In this document: in pieces, positions 17,117-25,640 of the stretch
Numbering within the stretch: the first letter of the stretch is position 1
Layout of the letters: each line of letters begins with the position of its first letter
Assembly (NCBI GenBank): GCA_021770655.1
Contig: JAETQO010000006.1
Span: forward strand, 62,001 to 126,000
Length of the DNA: 64,000 nt
Source of the DNA: Ruminococcus sp.
GTDB taxonomy: Bacteria > Bacillota > Clostridia > Oscillospirales > Ruminococcaceae
Direction of reading: 5' to 3'
Notes under the pieces: generated by a model
Databases searched by the model: none
What the model was told of the DNA's origin: nothing
What the model saw: the letters and a program-made list of their open reading frames with translations, nothing else
Program-made: the position numbers and the translations under genes

Positions 17117-17677
17117 ATGTTATCGAAACCTGCCACAATGCTTTTGGGGCTTATTTATGAAAAACCGCTTAACGCATATGAGATAATAAAGCTCTTAAAC
17201 TACATGAATGTAAAATGGTGGTTTAATATCGCTGATTCGACCGTATATTCTACACTAAAAACTCTCGAAAAAAAGGAGTACATATTAGGCACAGCCGAGA
17301 AAATCGGAAATATGCCAGACCGTACCGTTTATAGTCTTTCTGACAAAGGGGAAGACGAGTTTATAGCTACGCTAAAAGCATCCATCCTACAATTCAATTA
17401 CGATACAAACATCTTTTCTATTGCCGCATTTTTTTTGAATATATTTACGCCAGAGGAACAACGGGAGCTTTTACAGGAACGCCTTACTGTCCTACAAAAT
17501 TACCGTACAGGAATTGAAAAGCAAGTGAATCCATTATGGGAGAATGAAGTTTCTGCTACGCATTCCGCAAATGTAAAACGGATGATTGACTTAGTAGATG
17601 CGGAAATAACAGGAACAAACCGTTTGCTTGAAAGCTGCACTAAAAACGTATCGTCTAAATTTATAAAGAGCCAATGA
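17117..17677 (+). CDS. PadR family transcriptional regulator
   Basis: 186 residues. The N-terminal winged helix (residues 1-80) has ILGLIYEKPLNAYEI-like (MLLGLIYEKPLNAYEIIKLL), the STVYSTLKTLEKKEYI recognition region and a PDRTVYSLSDKGE wing. The C-terminal helical dimerisation domain covers 90-185. AAGGAGG precedes ATG 17117. PadR repressors normally sit next to the genes they control, but here neither neighbour is an efflux pump or enzyme. The target is unknown and may have been lost from the island. Confidence 0.88.
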   Translation: MLSKPATMLLGLIYEKPLNAYEIIKLLNYMNVKWWFNIADSTVYSTLKTLEKKEYILGTAEKIGNMPDRTVYSLSDKGEDEFIATLKASILQFNYDTNIFSIAAFFLNIFTPEEQRELLQERLTVLQNYRTGIEKQVNPLWENEVSATHSANVKRMIDLVDAEITGTNRLLESCTKNVSSKFIKSQ

Positions 17678-17711
17678 GCTGTGAGTTACCTCACAAGTTC
17701 ATCGGCTCTTT
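17665..17711 (+). terminator. long-stem terminator after padR
   Basis: AAAGAGCC..TGTGAG-TTAC-CTCACA..GGCTCTTT, overlapping the end of the padR coding region, with a short T-rich tail. Confidence 0.7.
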
Positions 17712-17806
17712 ACATTTTAATAGGGTCTTAGGGGAAAAGCCCCTAACAAGCGAATTTGGATAACCAAATTCAGTGCTTGGTAAGACATAATCTCTATCTA
17801 AAGATA

Positions 17807-20359
17807 TTACTTATCACGTTCAGTCATTTCGACTTCAATTTCGCTATTTTCAATAACCCCTTCAATTTCAGTCCGTATTGGTTCATAGATTGGTATATCC
17901 TGATTGATAGCTTCAAAACTAACGGCTAAAGAATACTTTGCTTTAAACAGACCTCCCCAACCTTTATGACCACGAACCGCAATACAAAAAGCATCACTCA
18001 ATTGATTGGATTTAATTATACACCAATCTTTTTGAAGAGTACTATTTTTTCGTGAAAATCCCTCTGCCGCACCTCGATTAGTTGCTTCTCCGAGTACCCA
18101 ATTGAAATCGCCATCATCGTCAATGACAGACCCCGTTTCAAAGATGCGACGAGCAAATGTCTCTGCCTTTTCTCCAATTCTACTGCAACACCAGTCTAGC
18201 CAGGTTGACAAATAGCCTTTTACATAACGTCGAGTTCGACGTGGATTCGCTGCATAAGACAGAGTAATTTCAACCAGAATATCATAATCTTCACCCACAT
18301 TAGATAGTTCTTCTGGAATAGGAACTTGAAAAATATGAGCTTCATCATCTCCAAGTTCCATGAGTGATGGCGTTACCAATGTTATTCGATATTCGTCGTT
18401 GTGAGTAGCACGTTCAACATCTGGAACACCGTATCCTATATAACGTAACGTCGAGATACACTTATCCTTACTAACTTCATTGATATTCTTAGGCCAATGG
18501 GCAGATTGCGCTATTAGTGCTCTGTATAGTAACGCAGGGGATTCTGGCAAAACCTTTTCAATCTGTGATGCAATATATGTAATTTTTGGCGCTGAAAAGG
18601 ATGTACCTACATCATCTCTTGCGAAAGCAGGTCCTTCAGGAGACTTACGAATAAGTTCTGGACATACTTCAGGAGGTGTTGTTAATTGAGGTGGAATACT
18701 TCCCTTATTATATATGTGTGTTCCTCCATATTCAACAACTTCTGGCTTTAAAACATCCCAAATACCTGGTCCTGTGCGTGAGAATGAAGAAACCTCCATT
18801 TGCTTTCCCAATGCAATAAAATCGTCAGTCTCTAACTCGATTTCCGACACAGATCCAACAGTAATTGCTTGTAGACTTTGTGCTGGATTTGATATTCTGC
18901 ATAACTCTTTGTCAAGATATTCTGGATATGGATACCCTGCCTGCCAATAGGCTGATATTACATCTACAGAAATATTCCCAGCTGCCTGTATGAATAGAAT
19001 GTCATTATTATAAGATTGACTATCAATTTCAGCCGCCCATGCTGTCATGTGTTTCATTTCACAAGATTTACGACTACCAATAGAATGATTAAATACTTTA
19101 GTTGGGTTTGGATTCTCAACATTATATCTTTGCACTGCTATAGCGATTGTAGTAGGCGGATACAGATTTTCTGGCAGACAATTGTTGTTATCAAGAATTC
19201 GCATGTTGCGAATCCAGCAAGGAAGTTGATAAATTCCATCTGAAGGAATCGTCTTTGGATACAAAATTGCACCAGTAACTCGTGTTCCGTGTCCGCCGCC
19301 AGCAACTTCGTCACTTATGCTCGAATTATCGGAAAGTAAACTTATAGATTCATCACTAACAATTGCTGGTGCTAAATACTTATGGTTCTCTTGAATTCCG
19401 CTATCCATTACACATACAATAGGAGCAGACTGGACAGGAGCTTCGATTTGTACATTTTCAGAAAGACTATCGTTATTTTCGATGGCATTTCCCATAGTTA
19501 TTGTTTCAGCCTCAGATACTTCAAATATATATGCAAAATTCAACACCAAGTCAAATAAACATTTGCCAGATATTTTTAATCTTGCCGAGAAACTGTCAGG
19601 CAAATCAGCCATTTTGGATATACCATCAGAGAGTTGCATAATTTCCCCATTATAATCAGCAACAAAATTTTCTATTGTTTCTTCTCGCTTAATCTTAATT
19701 TCATCCCAAGCCATATAAGCATCATTAAATTTCTCTATCCAACGTTGCTCACGAACAGAATAGTGTTCATCGGTTTCATCATCTTTTCGCTTAGGTCTTT
19801 TGGGTAACTCGATATTTCCGCAACAACTTACACCAATATCAATTATATATATTGTATCTGGTAATATGGTTTCCCATTTTGCGTAGAGTTCTTGCGACAA
19901 AACTCGCTTAAGCCTATCACCATCTTCACAGAGAGCGTAGACTTTTGCGGGAGAATTACATCTTGAGGTTACATTTGCAATAAAAGCATCCGCTTTTTCA
20001 TTTAAAACAGAAAGTTCAACATCTTCTGTAGCAACTATAATAAATCCTTCCTCAATTTCACATACAATTTCAAATCCTAGTCCACGCAAAAAATCAATAT
20101 CTGCAGATGGATCTATTTCTAAGAGTATGGGAATACCTGTTTCTATTTCAGGCAGGATATTCTCTGACCGTTCTGCACGACGCTCTTTCCAAAAACGAGA
20201 TAATTCAGCAGAACGACGTTTCACATAACCGCCATGCGTAATTCGATTAGCTGTATTTTGCTTTGTTTGAAAAGATGTTGCACCGCCACCATGCAATTTC
20301 GGTTTTCCTTGAAAAAGTAATGGAAGAGGTAAATGCGTAAATCCATTATTTTCTGCCAT
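17807..20359 (-). CDS. subtilisin-like S8 serine protease, IetS-like
   Basis: 850 residues from ATG 20359 (GGGAGG seven bases upstream; an ATG two codons earlier is too close to it). There is no signal peptide, so it is probably cytosolic. Residues 1-310 form an N-terminal region of unknown fold. The peptidase domain spans about 310-620: Asp319 (VCVMDSGIQ), His357 (GGGHGTRVTG), oxyanion Asn462 (AAGN), Ser587 (GTSFSAP). A C-terminal region of about 230 residues follows. The AAA+ gene lies 19 bp upstream. A cytosolic subtilase paired with a small AAA+ ATPase is the IetAS arrangement, known from plasmid maintenance and listed among antiphage systems. Function here is inferred from family and context. 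Confidence 0.85.
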   Translation of the reverse strand: MAENNGFTHLPLPLLFQGKPKLHGGGATSFQTKQNTANRITHGGYVKRRSAELSRFWKERRAERSENILPEIETGIPILLEIDPSADIDFLRGLGFEIVCEIEEGFIIVATEDVELSVLNEKADAFIANVTSRCNSPAKVYALCEDGDRLKRVLSQELYAKWETILPDTIYIIDIGVSCCGNIELPKRPKRKDDETDEHYSVREQRWIEKFNDAYMAWDEIKIKREETIENFVADYNGEIMQLSDGISKMADLPDSFSARLKISGKCLFDLVLNFAYIFEVSEAETITMGNAIENNDSLSENVQIEAPVQSAPIVCVMDSGIQENHKYLAPAIVSDESISLLSDNSSISDEVAGGGHGTRVTGAILYPKTIPSDGIYQLPCWIRNMRILDNNNCLPENLYPPTTIAIAVQRYNVENPNPTKVFNHSIGSRKSCEMKHMTAWAAEIDSQSYNNDILFIQAAGNISVDVISAYWQAGYPYPEYLDKELCRISNPAQSLQAITVGSVSEIELETDDFIALGKQMEVSSFSRTGPGIWDVLKPEVVEYGGTHIYNKGSIPPQLTTPPEVCPELIRKSPEGPAFARDDVGTSFSAPKITYIASQIEKVLPESPALLYRALIAQSAHWPKNINEVSKDKCISTLRYIGYGVPDVERATHNDEYRITLVTPSLMELGDDEAHIFQVPIPEELSNVGEDYDILVEITLSYAANPRRTRRYVKGYLSTWLDWCCSRIGEKAETFARRIFETGSVIDDDGDFNWVLGEATNRGAAEGFSRKNSTLQKDWCIIKSNQLSDAFCIAVRGHKGWGGLFKAKYSLAVSFEAINQDIPIYEPIRTEIEGVIENSEIEVEMTERDK

Positions 20360-20378
20360 TGTCATACCTCCCTAAAAA

Positions 20379-21362
20379 TTAAAATTTAGAGCTTTCTTCC
20401 AATGCTCTCGTAAAATGTTCATTACATACTTTTTTACAACCTGCAAGGACACCAATTTTTGCAGCTCGTTGAGCAATTAAGACAACATTAGCGGCAGAGT
20501 ATCCATCCAGTTGATTTGATATTTGATTTATATCGACATCTGGAGAAACTGGTATTGCGGATAATGTCATTTCCAACAAACGTTTGCGTTCCAATTCCCC
20601 TGGCATCGGCATTTCAATTACATCGTCAAATCTTCGAAAAAGAGCTTCATCAAGCGACACTTTCAAATTTGTGGTAGCTAAAACCAAGCCTGGAGCATCG
20701 TATTCATCTAGCAAAGTGAGTAACATATTAACAATGCGAGGGACCTCGCCAACGTCTTGTGTTGTAACGCGAGATTTAGCAATAAAATCACATTCGTCAA
20801 GAAGCAAAACAACAGGTTCGTTTTTGCAATAATCAAATACCATTCTAAGATTTGATGCTGATTCACCAAAGTAAGAAGAAAGTAATGAATCGAAACGAAC
20901 TTTTAATAAAGGTAATCCGAGATTCCATGCAATTCGTTCGGCACTTAAAGTTTTTCCACATCCTGGAGGACCATAAAGAAGTATTTTTCTTTTGGGCACA
21001 AGATTAAACTTTTTTAACCTTTCTCGAGCTACATATTCCTGTTCAATCGAAAGTAAACGTTCTTCAACTTCGTTTGGTAGAATCATATGATGTTTCAATT
21101 GCTCTCTTGAAATGTAAGATACCAATTGTGAATTTGTACGCTTACTTTTCGGTAAAGAAGATAGACCACTTTCACTTTTTTTGTTCTCAAAGAATGTATA
21201 CTTTGGCTTTTCTGTAATTGAAATCTTTTCTAATGAATCAGCAAGACGGTTATGACCAAGTTTGCGCTCCTCTTGAATAATCGTAATAGCTATTTTCTTT
21301 AATGAAGGTATATCTTCGCTAAAAATAGCTCGAAATAGTCTTTTATATAATTCTGCTTTCAT
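20379..21362 (-). CDS. AAA+ ATPase, IetA-like
   Basis: 327 residues. A helical N-terminal region (1-50) and a variable linker precede one AAA+ domain. Walker A is GPPGCGKT (131-138), Walker B is VVLLLDECD (184-192), sensor 1 is ATTN (229-232) and the arginine finger region is RRFDD (243-247). The C-terminal lid follows. AAA+ proteins of this kind probably control the partner protease, as in IetAS. The ribosome-binding site GAGAGGA lies 9 bp before ATG 21362. The adjacent protease gene is almost certainly cotranscribed. Confidence 0.85.
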   Translation of the reverse strand: MKAELYKRLFRAIFSEDIPSLKKIAITIIQEERKLGHNRLADSLEKISITEKPKYTFFENKKSESGLSSLPKSKRTNSQLVSYISREQLKHHMILPNEVEERLLSIEQEYVARERLKKFNLVPKRKILLYGPPGCGKTLSAERIAWNLGLPLLKVRFDSLLSSYFGESASNLRMVFDYCKNEPVVLLLDECDFIAKSRVTTQDVGEVPRIVNMLLTLLDEYDAPGLVLATTNLKVSLDEALFRRFDDVIEMPMPGELERKRLLEMTLSAIPVSPDVDINQISNQLDGYSAANVVLIAQRAAKIGVLAGCKKVCNEHFTRALEESSKF

Positions 21363-21411
21363 AATAGCAAATCCTCTCTTAATTGATTATTACTTTCGCT
21401 GTACATAATTT

Positions 21412-21651
21412 TCAAATCATACTAACTTTATACCTCTGCTGTCCTGAGGAAGTTTTTTCGATTGCTTCTAAATGAGTTCCAGTTGTATGGACATAGTTTA
21501 AAAATAAAGTTCCCAATAATAATCTGTCACTTCGGGATATACGATTCCACTCATAGCCCTTAAATAAATCTCTCACTAGAAAAATCTCATTAAGGTGTAA
21601 ACATTTTGTCTCTTCTATAGCTTGTGCCAATAAATCATTTGCGGTTGCCAT
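21412..21651 (-). CDS. small DUF1413-like protein
   Basis: 79 residues: EIFLVRDLFKGYEWNRISRSDRLLLG resembles DUF1413 proteins of clostridial mobile elements, which are small and of unknown function. AAGGAGG precedes ATG 21651. It is the first gene in the direction of the ietAS-like pair, 49 bp upstream, so it may belong to the same transcript. Confidence 0.65.
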   Translation of the reverse strand: MATANDLLAQAIEETKCLHLNEIFLVRDLFKGYEWNRISRSDRLLLGTLFLNYVHTTGTHLEAIEKTSSGQQRYKVSMI

Positions 21652-21809
21652 TTTTAAACCTCCTTGTTATCAACAACAAAATAAACAATGTTGTTTATAT
21701 TATAGCATTTTATTATTCAGAAATCAATAGCCAGCCTACAAAAGGCAAGATTTTTAACACAAACTACATTAAAAACGGCATCGGTTTTACACTAATGCCG
21801 CCATATATT

Positions 21810-22181
21810 TTAATTATAAATCAATTCTCTCAAAACAGTTTCATCTGCCTGCTGACGAATACAATTCATTCTTTTTACCCACTCAATAGAATTATTTTCT
21901 TTTAACTGTCCGGTCATTACTTGCGCTTGTTTCATCTGTTCCACAATCCGAGAAAATCTTTCGCAGGCTTGATTATCAATCTCAGTCAGATATTCATCAA
22001 GCATCCCGCTTGTAAGTAAATTGATATAAGTCAACTTGCGATATTCCTGTAAGTATCTCAAATGCCGTTTTCCATAAATTCCAATATCATTTTCTTCTTT
22101 TGTAGAAAGTATAAGGCTTGGAATGAGATAATCGCGTTGTTTGCTATAAGTACCACCTAACTGTTCAAATAAAGATTCCAT
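21810..22181 (-). CDS. tnpV: TnpV-like transposon protein
   Basis: 123 residues resembling TnpV of Tn4451-type elements: LFEQLGGTYSK, YGKRHLRYLQEYRKLTYINLL, IDNQACERFSRIVEQMKQ. TnpV has no established enzymatic role. Together with the recombinase remnant it identifies the island's origin. It lies close to the right border. Confidence 0.75.
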   Translation of the reverse strand: MESLFEQLGGTYSKQRDYLIPSLILSTKEENDIGIYGKRHLRYLQEYRKLTYINLLTSGMLDEYLTEIDNQACERFSRIVEQMKQAQVMTGQLKENNSIEWVKRMNCIRQQADETVLRELIYN

Positions 22182-22260
22182 TGTAGTTTCCTACATAATG
22201 TTTTTGATTTGCTACAAATTCACCATATCCAACCGTCATTACAAATACTTATAAATGCCC

Positions 22261-22305
22261 GAAGGGACACTTCCTTATCTGAAGTGTCCCTTCGAGTCTC
22301 CCTTT
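22261..22305. terminator. strong hairpin at the right edge of the island
   Basis: A perfect 13-bp stem GAAGGGACACTTC/GAAGTGTCCCTTC with a 7-nt loop. A T-run lies 10 nt downstream on the plus strand. Before the insertion it may have ended the rsmD-coaD transcript; now it separates the island from the ligase gene. Confidence 0.65.
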
Positions 22306-22317
22306 TTTATTTTCACC

Positions 22318-24903
22318 TCATTTTTTGTTTCTTATAGCCTTAATGCGATCCCTAAGTCTTGGTTTACCTCTGTCCGCCTCGTTCTTTAAGTCCAATACCG
22401 CAAGGCGAACCTTTTCCGTAAGCGCCTCCGGGCTTTCTCCGTTCGGATATACCGGCTTGCCGTATACGACTTTGACCTTATACTTTTTCAGACGTCTCCA
22501 ATCAAACAGTCTGGGCATTTTTTTGTCCGGCGGGAAAATTTCGTGTCCGCCTTTTATATACGCCGGAACTATGGGCGAACCTGTTTCTATGGAAAGAACA
22601 GCCGCTCCGCTCTTGAATTTTCCCATTTCGCCTGTCTTACTTCTTGTACCCTCCGGATGAACGAGAACTCCCCACTTCTGTCCGAGCTTTGTTCTCAGAG
22701 CCGACATAGAATCTGCCACCTGCCCTCCTCTATCCACGGGAACCATTCCTGCAACGCGAACCAACAGCCTGCTCAGAAAGCCCTTTTTAAAAAGTTCTTT
22801 TTTGGCCATACAGCAGAACTTTGCAAACCGCTCATATCGGAAATTTACGGTCAAAAAAAGAAAATCAAAATTGGAAACATGATTCGCACAGATGATATAC
22901 CCGTTTTCATCAGGCAGATTTTCCTCGTTTTCCACATCGACCTCATAGAAGAATTTGACCAGATTGCGGTAAAAACGATAAATATGATAATCTATCTTCC
23001 TTTTATCAAGGGGATAAAGCATAGATTTCACGGTAGTTTTCCTGATCCTGTTTGGGTTCTGCACCAAAGCGATAAGCTTTCCCACAGTCATTTCCTTTTC
23101 AAGACATTCGTCAACCCTTACACCGCTGAATCCCTCAATTTCCAGCGCCAATTCTATCGAGGAGAGCGAGTCTATAGCGAACTCCTGCAAGAATCTGGTG
23201 TTCATATGTACCTGATTTACTCCGACGTGAGCCGCCTTTGCAACGGCATTTCTCACAAGAGCAGGAATATCGGTCGGGTCTATATGCTTTACTGCACTGT
23301 CCGCATTAAGGCAGTCAAGAGTGTCTTCCATTACCATTTTCTTCAGAAGATAACGCTTAGGCTTTCCGATAGCCGTTCTTGGGACCGATTCAACAAAATG
23401 TATACCGCTGAGCCGCATTGACTGATTAAGCCCTTCACTTATTTCCTTTAATCGGCTTTCAGCCTGTTCCCTTTGCTCCTCCGGACATACCGCAAAAGCG
23501 TGTACCTCGTCAAAACCGCCCTCAGCCACCGGCACTCCGCAGACCACAAGTTCCTCGATACCCTTTACATTACTGTACGCCTGCTCAATGTCATCGGGCG
23601 CAACTTTTTTGCCTGTGGCAAGCACAATGTTCTCTTTGCACCGTCCGAGTATAACGACATTCTTGTGCCTGTCAAACTTAGCCAGATCCCCCGAACGAAA
23701 CCAGCCGTCCTTGGTAAAAGCCTCCTCCGTCGCCTTTGGGTCGCCTAAATATCCGAGCATCATATAAGGCGATTTTATAAGCATTTCTCCGCTGCGGTCT
23801 ATTTTCATCTTTACGTCCGGATAAACCTTTCCGCAGGAATCGGGATAAACGTGCTTTCCATAGGTTCCGATAGTGGGAATACTCGTTTCGGTCGCACCGT
23901 AGTTGTTGACTATGTTAAAACCGGTACCGTAAAAGAATTCAAAGGTATCCTTGGACATCGGCGAACCTGCACTGCACATTATCTTCATCTCGCCGCCAAG
24001 CGCCTTGTGGAGCTTTCCGAAAAGCCTTCTGCCTGAATTTATACCGTACACCCTGCGCTGATGGAGCGCTATGGGAAACATGATCTTAAACAATCTTGCC
24101 GTTAAAGGCTTGGAATTTATCTGCTTAAGCATCTGCGCTTTAAGAAGTTCATAAACCTTCGGAACGCCCGGAAGTATAGTAGGCTTGAAGTTTTCAAAGC
24201 CTGCGGCAAGACCCCTTGCGCTCAGCGACTCTATAAAGCATACGGCGGAGCCTGTTAACATCGGAGCCAGCACCTGTGCAAAAAGACCGTAGATGTGACT
24301 GTTGGGAAGTATACCCAGATACCTTTCGTTATCGGTCAAGCCGTTACATTCGCAAACCATTCGGCATGACTTTATCTGAGACTCGTGAGTGTGCATGATT
24401 CCCGAAGCGGTTTTCGTCGTTCCGCTGGAAAAAATGATAACTCCGATTTCACCGTTCCCCGGCTCGCCGCTTTTATCAAGAACCGCAGCCGAACCGCGAA
24501 AAGGCTCAAGCCTATTTTCCAGATCAAGCACTGGTACTCTTTCAGGATCGCCAAGCTTTGCCGCCACCTTGCCCGACGCAATAACGCAGACAGGCTGAGA
24601 TTTTTTTATAAGCGCTCTGATCTCTCCACCGGGCAGAGAATAGTCAAGCAATACGGAAGTGGCGTTAAGTTTAGCGCAAGACATAAAAGCGATATTCCAT
24701 TCAGGACGGCTTTCAGAAACGATACACACCCTGTCCCCTGCCGAAACGCCTATTTTTTTCAGTCTGTCCGCATACATTTCCACAAGCTGTAAAACTCTGC
24801 CGTAGGCATACTCCTGCCTTTCACCGTCGTCGTAAAGCATAACAAGCGCTGTTTTACTGTAGCAGTTCATCGCCGCTTTTTTCATTTCATGATAGATGTT
24901 CAT
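22318..24903 (-). CDS. acyl-CoA/ACP ligase - acyl carrier - acyltransferase fusion
   Basis: 861 residues from ATG 24903 (GGGAGG upstream; a longer frame exists but lacks a site). Domain 1 (1-500) is an adenylate-forming ligase with IIFSSGTTKTASG, NNYGATET and GWFRSGDLAKFD. Domain 2 (about 540-615) is a carrier protein with the phosphopantetheine serine in FAIDSLSSIELA. Domain 3 (about 640-850) is a PlsC acyltransferase with NHVSNFD (HX4D) and VHPEGTRSKTG. It could activate a free fatty acid, hold it on its own carrier and transfer it to a glycerol-phosphate or lyso-lipid, like an Aas-type recycling enzyme. It overlaps marR by 17 bp, implying translational coupling. Confidence 0.88.
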   Translation of the reverse strand: MNIYHEMKKAAMNCYSKTALVMLYDDGERQEYAYGRVLQLVEMYADRLKKIGVSAGDRVCIVSESRPEWNIAFMSCAKLNATSVLLDYSLPGGEIRALIKKSQPVCVIASGKVAAKLGDPERVPVLDLENRLEPFRGSAAVLDKSGEPGNGEIGVIIFSSGTTKTASGIMHTHESQIKSCRMVCECNGLTDNERYLGILPNSHIYGLFAQVLAPMLTGSAVCFIESLSARGLAAGFENFKPTILPGVPKVYELLKAQMLKQINSKPLTARLFKIMFPIALHQRRVYGINSGRRLFGKLHKALGGEMKIMCSAGSPMSKDTFEFFYGTGFNIVNNYGATETSIPTIGTYGKHVYPDSCGKVYPDVKMKIDRSGEMLIKSPYMMLGYLGDPKATEEAFTKDGWFRSGDLAKFDRHKNVVILGRCKENIVLATGKKVAPDDIEQAYSNVKGIEELVVCGVPVAEGGFDEVHAFAVCPEEQREQAESRLKEISEGLNQSMRLSGIHFVESVPRTAIGKPKRYLLKKMVMEDTLDCLNADSAVKHIDPTDIPALVRNAVAKAAHVGVNQVHMNTRFLQEFAIDSLSSIELALEIEGFSGVRVDECLEKEMTVGKLIALVQNPNRIRKTTVKSMLYPLDKRKIDYHIYRFYRNLVKFFYEVDVENEENLPDENGYIICANHVSNFDFLFLTVNFRYERFAKFCCMAKKELFKKGFLSRLLVRVAGMVPVDRGGQVADSMSALRTKLGQKWGVLVHPEGTRSKTGEMGKFKSGAAVLSIETGSPIVPAYIKGGHEIFPPDKKMPRLFDWRRLKKYKVKVVYGKPVYPNGESPEALTEKVRLAVLDLKNEADRGKPRLRDRIKAIRNKK

Positions 24904-25345
24904 TGCTCTTTTCCTCCCTTTCAAGCTCGATAAGCGCGTCAAGCGCCTTTTCCGTGCCGTTCAAAAGGTTTGATATATTCTGCTCTCCCATTTTCTCCAT
25001 AAAAAGCTTGAAGTATTTTTTTATTCTTTGCTGTTTTTCCTCTATGATCCTTTCGCCCTCACGGCTTATTTTCACTCGCACTCTCCGCTTGTCGTGAAGA
25101 TCTCTTTCAAGCAGGACGTATCCCTTTTTCTCCATCGCCCCCAGCACGGAGGTCACGCGCTGTCTTGTAAGCTGTAAGTCGCGGCTTATATCGGAGGGAT
25201 ACAACGCCTCCTCCCCTGCTGTACAGAGATAGAACAGAACCTTACATTCTCCCTGAAAAAGGTCTGCAAGATCGTCCATATAACCTGATTCAAAAAGCTT
25301 TAGAAATACTGCCGCAAAGCGCTCTCCCATTTGTGATGATGTCAT
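24887..25345 (-). CDS. MarR family transcriptional regulator
   Basis: 152 residues from ATG 25345, preceded by AGGAGGGG; the upstream TTG frame start overlaps that site. The winged helix is PSDISRDLQLTRQRVTSVLGAMEKKGYVLLERDLHDKRRVRVKISREG (residues 50-105). Dimerisation helices flank it. It probably represses its own operon through the palindromes at 25361-25377 and 25403-25420 and thereby controls the ligase-acyltransferase fusion. A fatty acid or acyl-CoA as effector is inference, by analogy with FabT. Confidence 0.88.
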   Translation of the reverse strand: MTSSQMGERFAAVFLKLFESGYMDDLADLFQGECKVLFYLCTAGEEALYPSDISRDLQLTRQRVTSVLGAMEKKGYVLLERDLHDKRRVRVKISREGERIIEEKQQRIKKYFKLFMEKMGEQNISNLLNGTEKALDALIELEREEKSNEHLS

Positions 25346-25360
25346 TTTTACCCCTCCTGT

Positions 25361-25377
25361 AATCAATCCTATTGATT
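25361..25377 (-). promoter_or_regulatory. probable MarR operator
   Basis: Perfect dyad AATCAAT-CCT-ATTGATT between the -10 box and the marR start. The -35 region contains a second dyad, ATTGAC-N6-GTCAAT, at 25403-25420. Confidence 0.6.
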
Positions 25378-25390
25378 GTCAACACTATTG

Positions 25391-25419
25391 ATTATACACC
25401 CTATTGACCATTTTGTCAA
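25391..25419 (-). promoter_or_regulatory. sigma-A promoter of marR-ligase operon
   Basis: Minus-strand TTGACA, 17-bp spacer, TATAAT, both consensus and enclosed by the dyads described above. Confidence 0.9.
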
Positions 25420-25432
25420 TACCCGCACAACG

Positions 25433-25463
25433 AAAAAGCAGACGAAAGTTCGTCTGCTTTTCT
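25433..25463. terminator. terminator-like hairpin
   Basis: AAAAAGCAGACGAA and TTCGTCTGCTTTT pair with a very short loop. It lies upstream of the marR promoter and could block read-through from the capsule-kinase operon. Confidence 0.7.
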
Positions 25464-25589
25464 TATGCCAATATCTTTTTACTCCGCGCCTTTTTTTCTC
25501 AGAACATTTACCACAGTCATCCCTATAAGTCAACATTTTTATGACTATTGCACATATCCTTTGACGATTTTGTTGAATATAACAGTTGT

Positions 25590-25623
25590 CAAAAAAACGG
25601 CGTGAAACACCCGTTCCACGCCG
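25590..25623 (-). terminator. terminator of the BY-kinase/CpsB operon
   Basis: Minus-strand GGCGTG..CACGCC stem followed by seven T, 18 bp after the cpsB stop. Confidence 0.85.
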
Positions 25624-25640
25624 CAAAACCATATCAGAGC

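Larger units (their letters stand above)
16640..22255. mobile_element. degenerate Tn4451/Tn5397-like integrated island with IetAS-like cargo
   Basis: The left border is inferred at about 16636-16645, where the coiled-coil gene breaks and the recombinase remnant begins. The right border is inferred between the TnpV start (22181) and the host-like terminator at 22261. Base composition drops and codon use changes relative to both flanks. Contents in order: recombinase remnant, PadR regulator, S8 protease, AAA+ ATPase, DUF1413-like protein, TnpV. With the recombinase broken, it should no longer move by itself. Exact ends and target duplication were not resolved. Confidence 0.65.
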
